This document shows positions 26,589-33,576 of a stretch of 40,962 nucleotides of DNA, one piece after another. A program made the translations under genes and the position numbers. Each line of letters starts with the position of its first letter. Positions within the stretch are counted from its first letter, which is position 1. Source of the stretch: Halorhabdus amylolytica (lineage in GTDB: Archaea; Halobacteriota; Halobacteria; Halobacteriales; Haloarculaceae). The notes under the pieces are model-generated. The model made no database searches. It was given only the letters and a program-made list of their open reading frames with translations, and was not told where the DNA came from. The DNA is taken from the NCBI RefSeq assembly GCF_004944975.1, contig NZ_SPQG01000002.1, forward strand, positions 303,112 through 344,073. The letters run 5' to 3'.

Positions 26589-26691
26589 GTGTCGTGCTGT
26601 GACATGAACGCCCACGAGATTAAAGATTCCGGATTGACGATCGAGCGGAAAGTTCACTCGGTTGTGATTGGCGTCCCGGGAGATTCAAGAG

Positions 26692-26705
26692 CCCCGAGAG
26701 CGGGG
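26692..26705 (+). promoter_or_regulatory. Short GC hairpin just upstream of pyrB
   Basis: CCCCG (26692-26696), loop AGAG, CGGGG (26701-26705) forms a 5-bp hairpin ending 9 nt before the pyrB ATG, where a Shine-Dalgarno sequence would sit. No clear TATA box was found for pyrB; the best candidate is a weak GATTCAAGA about 25-33 bp upstream. If the transcript is leaderless, the hairpin acts only as DNA. Confidence 0.35.
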
Positions 26706-26714
26706 TTGGGATCG

Positions 26715-27632
26715 ATGCGTCACGACCACATCATCAGCGCAAAACAGCTCTCCCGGGGCGACATCGAGGAGGTGCTGGACCGCGCCGCCGAGATCGACGC
26801 CGACCCGGGGGCGTTCGGGGACCGACATCCCGGCGCGTTGCTCGGACTCCTGTTCTTCGAACCGAGCACGCGCACGAAGATGAGTTTCACGGCAGCGATC
26901 AAGCGTCTCGGGGGTGACGTGGTGGACATGGGTCCCGTCGAATACTCGAGTGTCGAGAAGGGCGAGAGCCTTGCCGACACCGTCCGTGTCGTCGAGGGGT
27001 ACGCAGACGCACTCGTCCTCCGCCATCCGAGCGAGGGCTCGGCGACGATGGCCAGTGAATTCATCGATGTCCCGTTGATCAACGGCGGGGATGGGGCCGG
27101 ACAGCACCCAACCCAGACGCTGCTGGATCTCTATACCGTCCGGGAGAACGCAGGGCTGGACGATCTGACGATCGGAATCATGGGCGACCTGAAGTACGGG
27201 CGGACGGTTCACTCGCTGGCTCACGCCCTCACCAACTTCGACGCCCGCCAGCACTTCATCAGTCCGGAAAGCCTCAAACTCCCGCGGAACGTCCGCTACG
27301 ATCTTCACGAGGAGGGCGCGACGATCCAGGAGCACACCGAACTCGAACCGATCCTCGACAGCCTCGACGTGTTGTACGTCACGCGCATCCAGCAGGAACG
27401 GTTCCCGGACGAGAACGAGTACCGCGAAGTGGCCGGTGAGTATCAGATCGACGCCGCCACGCTCGAACGGGCTGACGACGACCTGACTGTGTTGCATCCG
27501 CTCCCGCGCGTCGACGAGATCGGTCACGACGTCGACGGGACGAGTCACGCGAAGTTCTTCGAACAGGCTCACAATGGAGTGCCGGTACGAATGGCGCTGC
27601 TTGATCTCCTTCTGGAAGGTGAGACGGCATGA
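26715..27632 (+). CDS. pyrB: Aspartate carbamoyltransferase catalytic chain
   Basis: A 305-residue ATCase catalytic subunit, which makes N-carbamoyl-aspartate in pyrimidine synthesis. It has the carbamoyl-phosphate motif [12 protein letters not shown] (S51-T54), the mobile loop residues [35 protein letters not shown] and HPLPRVDEI. The ATG at 26715 begins the family N-terminus (MRHDHIISA); the open frame extends further upstream without homology. The last codon overlaps pyrI as ATGA, so both subunits are co-translated as the holoenzyme requires. Confidence 0.97.
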   Translation: MRHDHIISAKQLSRGDIEEVLDRAAEIDADPGAFGDRHPGALLGLLFFEPSTRTKMSFTAAIKRLGGDVVDMGPVEYSSVEKGESLADTVRVVEGYADALVLRHPSEGSATMASEFIDVPLINGGDGAGQHPTQTLLDLYTVRENAGLDDLTIGIMGDLKYGRTVHSLAHALTNFDARQHFISPESLKLPRNVRYDLHEEGATIQEHTELEPILDSLDVLYVTRIQQERFPDENEYREVAGEYQIDAATLERADDDLTVLHPLPRVDEIGHDVDGTSHAKFFEQAHNGVPVRMALLDLLLEGETA

Positions 27633-28087
27633 GTTCCGACGAACAACTCCGCGTCAGTAAGATCCCCGAGGGGACCGTCATCGATCACATTACGGGTGGC
27701 CAGGCGATGCATGTCCTCTCGATCCTGGGCATCGAAGGTGGGGACGGTGACACCGTCTCCATCGTGATGAACGCGCCGAGTGACCGCCTCGGAACCAAAG
27801 ACATCGTCAAGGTCGAGGACAGGGAGTTGAGCCAGGCCGAACTGGACGTCCTTTCGCTGATCGCGCCGGCGGCGACGATAAACATCATTCGGGAGTTCGA
27901 GGTCGTCGAGAAGAACCGGGTCAACCGTCCTGACGAGGTCGTCGGCGTCCTCTCGTGTCCGAACCGGAACTGCATCACGACCGCGGACGAACCCGTCGAG
28001 TCACGCTTCGACGTCCTCGAGGACGGCGTCCGCTGTCGGTATTGTGAGACGATCGTCCGGGACGATATCGCGAACCTGATAGACTGA
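27629..28087 (+). CDS. pyrI: Aspartate carbamoyltransferase regulatory chain
   Basis: A 152-residue regulatory subunit. The N-terminal allosteric domain has [20 protein letters not shown]; the C-terminal zinc domain has C110, C115, C136 and C139 (CPNRNC and CRYC), which join it to the catalytic trimer. Nucleotides bound at the N-domain tune PyrB activity. Start and pyrB stop overlap by 4 bp. Confidence 0.97.
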   Translation: MSSDEQLRVSKIPEGTVIDHITGGQAMHVLSILGIEGGDGDTVSIVMNAPSDRLGTKDIVKVEDRELSQAELDVLSLIAPAATINIIREFEVVEKNRVNRPDEVVGVLSCPNRNCITTADEPVESRFDVLEDGVRCRYCETIVRDDIANLID

Positions 28088-28120
28088 TCGGGGTTTCTAT
28101 CCTTCGTCCCGGAAACCAAG

Positions 28121-28155
28121 AAAGTTTTTATCGGCCAGGGGTGAACGTTCACTTG
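28121..28155 (+). promoter_or_regulatory. TATA box and 12-bp palindrome upstream of a microprotein
   Basis: TTTTTATC at 28125-28132 is a strong AT block in GC-rich surroundings, 24-31 bp before the ATG at 28156. Between box and start lies the perfect palindrome GTGAACGTTCAC (28141-28152). A repressor bound there would cover the expected transcription start, since the start codon should be at or next to +1. Which regulator would bind is unknown. Confidence 0.6.
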
Positions 28156-28233
28156 ATGTCGAAGAAGAAAATTCTGGTTGCTCTGTTGGTCGCCGCCCTC
28201 GTCGTGGTGGTCGCCAGGAAGGTCCGGCAGTAG
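28156..28233 (+). CDS. 25-residue single-pass membrane microprotein
   Basis: A 26-codon ORF (ATG to TAG) too short for routine gene calling. It begins MSKKK, continues with about 15 hydrophobic residues (I6 to A20: Ile, Leu, Val, Ala) and ends RKVRQ, which is a minimal transmembrane helix with positive charges on both sides. Support comes from a well-placed TATA box, the palindrome in the start region, and codon usage like the neighbours. It lies 68 bp after pyrI. Function unknown; small hydrophobic peptides often modulate larger membrane complexes, but nothing here says which. Confidence 0.6.
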   Translation: MSKKKILVALLVAALVVVVARKVRQ

Positions 28234-28369
28234 GGCCCGCGAATTCGCTGTACAGTGTCCGCGTGGCGCAGCGCGCGAACGGCCCACTCAGTTGGGGGGT
28301 CGGTCTGGGGTGTCGTCCCCGCTTTTCGACGGAAAGCGACGGCTCTCTCGGTCGAATCCGGCCGACTTC

Positions 28370-28927
28370 TTACTTCAGGTTGTGCGCAGACCACCGCGTC
28401 AGGATGTCCCGATCCCGCGTGTCCTTCGGGAGAGTGGAGAACCAGTCGGCGTCGGTGATCTCGGCGTCGGGATCTTCGACGGTCAACGTCGTCTCGTCCG
28501 CTTTGGCCTCGTAGATCGGGAGGACGCCCCACGTCTCGTACTCGTCGCTGTAGAACTCTACCCGTCCGAGCAACGCCAGTCCGCGATAGGTCGCTTCGAT
28601 GCCCGCTTCTTCCTGCAGTTCGCGCTCGGCGGTCTCCCGGAACGTCTCCTCGTTGCTGACCTCGCCCCCCGGGAGAACCCATTTGCCGACCGCCTCGTGA
28701 CGGACTAGCAGTAGTCGTTCGCCGTCGTGGACGACGGTGTGGGCGCCGTAGGGGAGGCCGTTCGATCGTATCCGGTCGGTAATCGTCTCGAAGCGGGGCC
28801 GAGAGACGTACCGGGTCCGGGTGAACTCCGTCGGACTCTCGGCATCCTCCTGGAGGCGATGGTAGGTCTGTTCGGCCGCCTGCTGGGCTTCCTCGGCGCG
28901 GTACCACAGGTTGTCGACAACGGTCAT
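28370..28927 (-). CDS. Nudix hydrolase
   Basis: A 185-residue protein with a full Nudix box at G88-I110: GGEVSNEETFRE followed by TAERELQEEAGI, fitting Gx5Ex7REUxEExGU. The Nudix domain starts near residue 60 (GAHTVVHDGERLLLVRHE). The N-terminal helical part (1-45) is a haloarchaeal addition. It hydrolyses a nucleoside diphosphate linked to X; the substrate cannot be read from sequence. The ATG at 28927 was preferred because residues upstream are arginine-rich and run toward the inverted-repeat element. It is convergent with the microprotein gene. Confidence 0.92.
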   Translation of the reverse strand: MTVVDNLWYRAEEAQQAAEQTYHRLQEDAESPTEFTRTRYVSRPRFETITDRIRSNGLPYGAHTVVHDGERLLLVRHEAVGKWVLPGGEVSNEETFRETAERELQEEAGIEATYRGLALLGRVEFYSDEYETWGVLPIYEAKADETTLTVEDPDAEITDADWFSTLPKDTRDRDILTRWSAHNLK

Positions 28928-29045
28928 CCGTCCGGATTCGGTCGGGCAAGCGTTCCGACGCGGTCCGGGCGACCGGTGTCGCTGGTTGAGGGGATCATGT
29001 CTCTCTGTTCGGCCGTCTTCGGCATAAGTCTTCGACACCCGAATC

Positions 29046-29126
29046 ATACGGATTGCTCTCACTGTTTACTACTACGACCGCCTGACTGGGGGCGGTCGAT
29101 GTGGAATGACTGAGAGCAATCCGTAT
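29046..29126. repeat. 81-bp nested inverted-repeat element (MITE-like)
   Basis: Perfect 16-bp arms ATACGGATTGCTCTCA (29046-29061) and its complement (29111-29126) enclose a second palindrome, CGACCGCC (29075-29082) and GGCGGTCG (29091-29098), with an 8-nt central loop. No ORF is inside and no clear target-site duplication was seen. The right arm ends 6 bp before the TATA box of the SH3-like gene. It could be a miniature transposable element, a structured RNA, or a regulator site. Confidence 0.75.
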
Positions 29127-29130
29127 CAGT

Positions 29131-29163
29131 CGTTTTTTAGTCGCCAGTCCAGTATCGGGACAC
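29131..29163 (+). promoter_or_regulatory. Promoter of the SH3-like / COG1325 / rnp3 gene string
   Basis: TTTTTTAG at 29133-29140 lies 24-31 bp before the ATG at 29164, typical of a leaderless archaeal promoter. The BRE position falls between the box and the end of the inverted-repeat element. Confidence 0.55.
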
Positions 29164-29394
29164 ATGGCATTCGAAGAAGACGATACGGTCACGCTTCACG
29201 ATGAGCACAGCGAGTACGACGGCGAGACGGGGACGGTCACCCAGGTCATGGAGACGATGTTCGGCGACGCGACCTATACTGTCGAGTTCGAAGACGGTCG
29301 CGAACAGGGCGTTCCCGAGGACTCTCTGGAAGCCACCGAGGGCGAGGATCTGGAGGACGAGCCGACAGACGAGGACGAAGAGAGCGACGCCTGA
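29164..29394 (+). CDS. Small SH3-like (KOW/DUF1918-type) protein
   Basis: A 76-residue acidic protein. Residues 1-55 form short beta strands with DTVTLHDEHSEYDGETGTVTQV and TYTVEFEDGREQGVPEDSL, the pattern of small SH3/KOW-like barrels; the rest is an acidic tail. It may bind nucleic acid or protein; no catalytic residues are seen. It ends 4 bp before the COG1325 gene, so both are probably one transcript, which hints at an RNA-related job. Confidence 0.75.
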   Translation: MAFEEDDTVTLHDEHSEYDGETGTVTQVMETMFGDATYTVEFEDGREQGVPEDSLEATEGEDLEDEPTDEDEESDA

Positions 29395-29398
29395 CCGG

Positions 29399-29830
29399 AT
29401 GTCTTCCGTACCGTTCCACTACGTCGACCTGCGGACATTCTGTTACGCCACCGAGGACGAGGCGCGCGTCGAGGCGGCACTCCGGACGTTCCTGCCCGAG
29501 GACGTGCCGATCGAGCGCGTCGAAACCGAGGGTCACCACGGTGATCGCATCCTGGTGCTGTCGACGCGACTGGAACGGGCCGACGAGGTCAGACACGTCC
29601 TCTCGCAAGTGGCGTCGCTCGAAGCGGACGAACGGGAGCGACTGCTCGACGAACTCGACGAACGGGTCGACGAGAACTGTTCGTTCTTCTTGACGCTCTC
29701 GAAACAAGCCGCCTTCGAAGGACGGGCCGAACGCGGCGACGGGATCACGCTTCGGGGCAAAGTCGAGGCCTATCCTGCCGAGAAGGAACTGGCGATCAAA
29801 CACGTCCGCGAGACACTTCAAGAACTGTGA
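29399..29830 (+). CDS. COG1325 RNA-binding protein, putative exosome-associated
   Basis: A 143-residue archaeal protein of COG1325, annotated as RNA-binding or predicted exosome subunit because of gene neighbourhood with RNase P and proteasome genes. It begins VPFHYVDLRTFCYATED and ends with TLRGKVEAYPAEKELAIKHV, both family-like. The ATG at 29399 follows the previous stop by 4 bp. The stop TGA shares its last A with the ATG of the next small ORF. The exosome link is inference from the family; direct binding is not shown here. Confidence 0.85.
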   Translation: MSSVPFHYVDLRTFCYATEDEARVEAALRTFLPEDVPIERVETEGHHGDRILVLSTRLERADEVRHVLSQVASLEADERERLLDELDERVDENCSFFLTLSKQAAFEGRAERGDGITLRGKVEAYPAEKELAIKHVRETLQEL

Positions 29831-29940
29831 TGGACGATTGGGAAGGCCAGGTGTACGCTGTGATGGGCGACTGTGAGGGGCAAGTGACTGCCGTGATGGG
29901 CGACTGTGTGATTCAGACGCACCTACGTGAGGATCGATGA
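29830..29940 (+). CDS. 36-residue ORF with duplicated 11-residue unit
   Basis: This ORF fits exactly between the COG1325 gene (TGATG overlap, 1 nt) and rnp3 (ATGA overlap). Residues 5-15 and 16-26 are EGQVYAVMGDC and EGQVTAVMGDC, a tandem 11-residue repeat differing by one residue; each ends in cysteine. The DNA copies (29842-29874 and 29875-29907) are similar but not identical. The precise overlaps at both ends suggest translation and coupling. I do not recognise the peptide. A chance ORF created by a duplication in a spacer is the alternative. Confidence 0.45.
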   Translation: MDDWEGQVYAVMGDCEGQVTAVMGDCVIQTHLREDR

Positions 29941-30644
29941 TGTACGCGGCCGTCCACACCCGGCCGGACGGTGACAGCACCGTCGCCAGGCTCGCTCTGA
30001 CGGCCGCCGAGTACGGTTTCGACGGCCTGGTGATCCGCAACCATGGTGACGCCCTCTCTGACTACGATCGGGGGGCGATCGCGGACACCTACGGGATCGA
30101 CGTCGTCGACGGCGTCGAGATCCGCGCTGACGATCCTTCCCGGGCGAGCGGGTTCGTCGGCAACCACCGGGACCGCCGGACGCTGGTAGCGGTTCACGGT
30201 GGTGATCCCGAGATGAACCGCTTCGCCGTCGAACAGCCGGCTGTCGACGTCCTCGCCCACCCGCTGGCTGGCGACGGCGACATCGATCACGTCACGATCA
30301 AGACGGCCGCCGAGAACGGCGTCCATCTGGAGTGGTCCCTCCGTGACGTTTTGCGGACCGACGGCGGGCAACGCGTCGAGGCACTCCGGAACCTCCGAAA
30401 ACTTCACGATCTCCTGTCGGAATACGACGCCCCCTACGTCGTCAGCGGTGATCCGAGCAGTCACCTCCAATTGCGCACACCTCGGGACCTACTGGCCGTC
30501 GGCGAGGCTCTCGACTACGCGACCGAATGGATCGAAACTGGACTCTCGGCGTGGGGAGATATCGCGTCACGGAACCGCGACCGGGCGAGCGACGCCTTCG
30601 TCGAACCGGGGGTCAGACGCGGTCGGGATACCGAGTCCGAGTAG
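29937..30644 (+). CDS. rnp3: Ribonuclease P protein component 3 (Rpp30 homologue)
   Basis: A 235-residue Rpp30-family TIM-barrel protein, a subunit of archaeal RNase P that trims the 5' end of pre-tRNA. Features: YAAVHTRPDGDSTVARLAL, GFDGLVIRNH, VDVLAHPL, VHLEWSLRDVL and YDAPYVVSGDPSSHLQLR. The start is ATGATG; the first ATG overlaps the small ORF, and the second (29940) is equally possible. The C-terminal 25 residues are variable. Its RNase P partner rnp2 is 1.65 kb downstream. Confidence 0.93.
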   Translation: MMYAAVHTRPDGDSTVARLALTAAEYGFDGLVIRNHGDALSDYDRGAIADTYGIDVVDGVEIRADDPSRASGFVGNHRDRRTLVAVHGGDPEMNRFAVEQPAVDVLAHPLAGDGDIDHVTIKTAAENGVHLEWSLRDVLRTDGGQRVEALRNLRKLHDLLSEYDAPYVVSGDPSSHLQLRTPRDLLAVGEALDYATEWIETGLSAWGDIASRNRDRASDAFVEPGVRRGRDTESE

Positions 30645-30650
30645 GTCCGA

Positions 30651-31544
30651 TCAGCGAAGGTCATCGACCAATTCGTCGGGTTCTCCCCGGTAGATCCGGT
30701 CGAGTACCATGCTGGCGTGCGATGCCAGCAGTTCGAGCAACTGTTCGTCCTCCGACGATAGCGTCCCCGCCCCCTCGCCGACTGCGATCAGCACGCCACT
30801 CGTCGACGCCGTGCTCTCCAGACGGATCGTGAGCACGGACGCGACCGGACCCGGGAGATTCCCTTCACGGACGGCGACGACGGCGTCGTCGTCGGCGGCG
30901 CGTCGAGCCAGCGATCGGAGCGTTCCGTCCTCGACGGTCGAGACGGTACTGCTCGCGACGTGTTCGCTCTCGACCCCGACCTCGACGAACGCCGTCTCGT
31001 CGTGATCGAGCAACGCTGAGAGCCCCTCGATACAGTAGGCGCCCACTTCCTCGACGGTGGCGGCCTGGGCCAGCGCCCGGCCGTAGTTGTTGAGATCTGC
31101 GGCTTTTCGCGCAAAGTCCGCCGTCCGATCGCGTTCGCGTTCTAGCTCACGCAGGTGGCGCTGGCCCTGTGCGTCGTAGAGACCGACGACCGTTCCCGCG
31201 ACGGCGCCGACGGTCACACTGTCGGCGGTGACGTAAGCGACTCGTCCGAGCGACCCCGTCGCGACGCGCTGGCTGAACAGTGTCAGTGCCGCCACTGCCG
31301 CCAGCAGGACGGTGCCACCGAGCGCCCAGGTGGCGATGCGGGGCAAGTCGGGTTCGAACGCCGGGTGGGTCGCCAGCCAGTAGCCCACGAACGAAAGCGA
31401 GAGTCCGAGCAGGGCGAACGGGACGCCGTCGACGGCGATCGCGACCGCGACGTCGGTTTGCTCGACGGCGTGGGTCACCTGAACGGCCGCAAGCACCGTC
31501 CCGACGAGTCCGAACGTCGTCCCGTAGAAGTGGCGTGACTCCAT
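30651..31544 (-). CDS. Four-helix membrane protein with C-terminal GAF domain
   Basis: A 297-residue putative membrane sensor. Residues about 7-145 contain about four hydrophobic helices (FGLVGTVLAAVQVTHAV; GVPFALLGLSLSFVGYWLA; WALGGTVLLAAVAALTLF; SVTVGAVAGTVVGLY), then a short helix linker (HLRELERERDRTADFARKAA) and a GAF-like domain (about 170-290). No kinase or HTH output. The ATG at 31544 begins the first helix region; a longer frame adds 41 proline/arginine-rich residues with no support. It sits on the opposite strand, 6 bp from rnp3, and splits the RNase P/proteasome gene row. Confidence 0.78.
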   Translation of the reverse strand: MESRHFYGTTFGLVGTVLAAVQVTHAVEQTDVAVAIAVDGVPFALLGLSLSFVGYWLATHPAFEPDLPRIATWALGGTVLLAAVAALTLFSQRVATGSLGRVAYVTADSVTVGAVAGTVVGLYDAQGQRHLRELERERDRTADFARKAADLNNYGRALAQAATVEEVGAYCIEGLSALLDHDETAFVEVGVESEHVASSTVSTVEDGTLRSLARRAADDDAVVAVREGNLPGPVASVLTIRLESTASTSGVLIAVGEGAGTLSSEDEQLLELLASHASMVLDRIYRGEPDELVDDLR

Positions 31545-31665
31545 GCGTGAGCCAACGGCGACCGACCCATTCAGCGTTCCGGTGGTCGCGGGTCTGCGTC
31601 GCACTGGTGGGGGTATCCAGGCCGTTCCCGTGTCGTTGATACCTCTCGGCGCGTAACGGGCCGAC

Positions 31666-32298
31666 ATGAAACGGTCACTCGATGATCACGCCGCCCGTTT
31701 CGATCAGGCGGCCGATTCCTACGACGAGGACGGATCGCCGGAGTATCGCGCGGCTGCCGCCCTCGTGATCGAGCACGCCGCGCCGGAACCCGACGACGTC
31801 GTGCTCGACCTCGGGACCGGCACGGGAGCGATCGCGCTCGCGCTGGCCGACGACGCCGGGGCGGTGATCGGCCGGGATATCAGCGAAGGCATGCTCGAAC
31901 AGGCCCGAGAGAAGGCCGCAGAACGCGGCCTCGAGTCCGTCACGTTCGATGAAGGGCGGTTCCGCGAGCCGAACGTCTCCGGGGATCGTTCCGTCGACGT
32001 GGTAGTCTCGAACTTCGCGATGCATCATCTCGACGACGATGCGAAGCGCGAGGCGATCGAGACGATCGCCGATCTCGAACCCCGCCGGTTCGTCCTCGGA
32101 GACGTGATGCTGTTCGGCGAGGCCGATCCCGAGGAACCGTTCTACTCGCCAGCAGTGGACGATCCGGCGACCGTCGGCGTTCTCGCCGACGCATTGACCG
32201 ACGTTGGCTTTGCCCTGACAGCCGTCGAACCCGTCCACGAACAGGTGGGCGTTCTCGTCGCCGAGCGATCGGAACCCACGGAGGACGAGCGCGCGTGA
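31666..32298 (+). CDS. Class I SAM-dependent methyltransferase
   Basis: A 210-residue methyltransferase with motif I VLDLGTGTGAIALAL (47-60), the acidic-loop residue D in IGRDISEGMLEQAREKA, and VVVSNFAMHHLDDD (motif IV region). It resembles UbiE/Tam-like small-molecule methyltransferases; the substrate is unknown. It overlaps rnp2 as GTGA. Genes of this type precede rnp2 and psmA in other haloarchaea, to my knowledge, so a role in RNA or protein modification is possible but not shown. Confidence 0.88.
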   Translation: MKRSLDDHAARFDQAADSYDEDGSPEYRAAAALVIEHAAPEPDDVVLDLGTGTGAIALALADDAGAVIGRDISEGMLEQAREKAAERGLESVTFDEGRFREPNVSGDRSVDVVVSNFAMHHLDDDAKREAIETIADLEPRRFVLGDVMLFGEADPEEPFYSPAVDDPATVGVLADALTDVGFALTAVEPVHEQVGVLVAERSEPTEDERA

Positions 32299-32774
32299 AA
32301 CCCCTTCCAAAACACGTCCGCCAGCGCTGGCGGTACCTCGCGGTCGGCATCGAGACCTGGCCAGATGTCACGATCGATCGGCGGGCCTTCCAGCGCCATC
32401 TCTGGTTTGCGGCCCAGAACCTGCTCGGCGATGTCGGTTCCGCGGCGACCGACCTGTCCGTGATGCAGTTCGGACATGATGAGGGAACGGGGTCGGCGAT
32501 CGTCCGAACGCGTCGGGGGTCCGTGAGCGATGCCCGGGCTGTGTTGACGTGTTTGAGCGAGGTCGACGGGAATCCGATCGGACTGCGGGTTCGGGGCGTC
32601 AGCGGCACCGTACGCGCCTGTGAGGAAAAGTATTTAGGAGGCCGGGGGGAAGCCACCGAGCACGGCAACGTCGCCTTCGAGGGCGCCGAGCGACCCGCAA
32701 TCAGCCGGGACAGCCACGTCGACGTGCGGGTCGAGACGGAGTTCGTCGGGGCGACGCAACGTGACATCTCGTAA
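32295..32774 (+). CDS. rnp2: Ribonuclease P protein component 2 (Pop5 homologue)
   Basis: A 159-residue Pop5-family subunit of RNase P that pairs with Rnp3 to support catalysis by the RNA subunit. It has KHVRQRWRYLAVGIETW at the N-terminus, a central AAQNLLGDVGSA and GLRVRGVSGTVRACEEKYLG near residue 100. It starts with GTG at 32295, overlapping the methyltransferase stop; psmA follows after 2 bp. Confidence 0.92.
   Translation: MKPLPKHVRQRWRYLAVGIETWPDVTIDRRAFQRHLWFAAQNLLGDVGSAATDLSVMQFGHDEGTGSAIVRTRRGSVSDARAVLTCLSEVDGNPIGLRVRGVSGTVRACEEKYLGGRGEATEHGNVAFEGAERPAISRDSHVDVRVETEFVGATQRDIS
32626..32638 (+). promoter_or_regulatory. Possible internal TATA box for psmA
   Basis: AAAAGTATTTAGG is an AT-rich island inside the rnp2 coding sequence, about 140 bp before the psmA ATG. 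A promoter here would give psmA its own transcript with a leader of roughly 115 nt. The codons (EKYLGG) could explain it without any promoter role. Confidence 0.3.
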
Positions 32775-32776
32775 CT

Positions 32777-33541
32777 ATGCAGGGACAATCCCAACAGCAG
32801 GCCTACGACCGCGGCATCACCATCTTCTCACCGGACGGCCGTCTCTATCAGGTCGAGTACGCCCGGGAGGCCGTCAAACGCGGGACGGCGAGCATCGGCG
32901 TCCGGACGGAAGGCGGCGTCGTCCTGGCGGTCGACAAACGGATCCGCTCGCCACTGATGGAACGATCTAGCGTCGAGAAGATCCACAAGGCCGACGATCA
33001 CATCGGCATTGCCTCGGCGGGCCACGTCGCGGACGCCCGCCAGCTCATCGACTTCGCCCGTCGGCAGGCTCAGATCAACCAACTCCGGTACGGTGAGGCC
33101 ATCGGCGTCGAGACGTTGACCAAGGAAGTCACCGATCACATCCAGCAGTACACCCAGATCGGCGGTGCCCGACCGTTCGGCGTCGCGCTCATCATCGCGG
33201 GCGTCAGCGACGGCCAGCCCCGCCTCTACGAGACCGATCCGTCGGGAACGCCCTACGAGTGGAAGGCGCTGGCCGTCGGTGCCGACCGGGGAGACATCCG
33301 TGAGTACCTCGAGGACCATTACGACGAGGGCCTGACTCTCCAAGAGGGCGTCGAACTCGCCCTCTCGGCACTGGCGTCGGTCAACGACGACGAACTCGCT
33401 CCGGTCGGGGTTGGCGTCGCCACCATCGGCGTCGACGACGCTCAGTTCCACGAACTCACTGACGACGAGAAAGAGTCTTATCTCGAGCAGCTCGACATCC
33501 TCGCCGCGCAAGACGAGGCCGACGACGAGAACGACGAGTAA
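32777..33541 (+). CDS. psmA: Proteasome subunit alpha
   Basis: A 254-residue archaeal 20S proteasome alpha subunit. The family N-terminus YDRGITIFSPDGRLYQVEYA forms the gating and ring-assembly segment; GTASIGVRTEGGVVLAVDKR and GGARPFGVALIIAGV follow. Alpha subunits lack the catalytic threonine, so a psmB must lie elsewhere. The start is 2 bp after rnp2. The C-terminus is a long acidic tail ending in DDENDE, with no HbYX motif, as expected for an alpha subunit. Confidence 0.96.
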   Translation: MQGQSQQQAYDRGITIFSPDGRLYQVEYAREAVKRGTASIGVRTEGGVVLAVDKRIRSPLMERSSVEKIHKADDHIGIASAGHVADARQLIDFARRQAQINQLRYGEAIGVETLTKEVTDHIQQYTQIGGARPFGVALIIAGVSDGQPRLYETDPSGTPYEWKALAVGADRGDIREYLEDHYDEGLTLQEGVELALSALASVNDDELAPVGVGVATIGVDDAQFHELTDDEKESYLEQLDILAAQDEADDENDE

Positions 33542-33576
33542 GCCTGGCGGAACGGCCTGCTCCAGGAATTGGCGGA

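Noticed and set aside
29246-30040. 264-codon frame antisense to the COG1325 and rnp3 genes
   Set aside because: Arginine/proline-rich, no motifs, and opposite to two well-supported genes.
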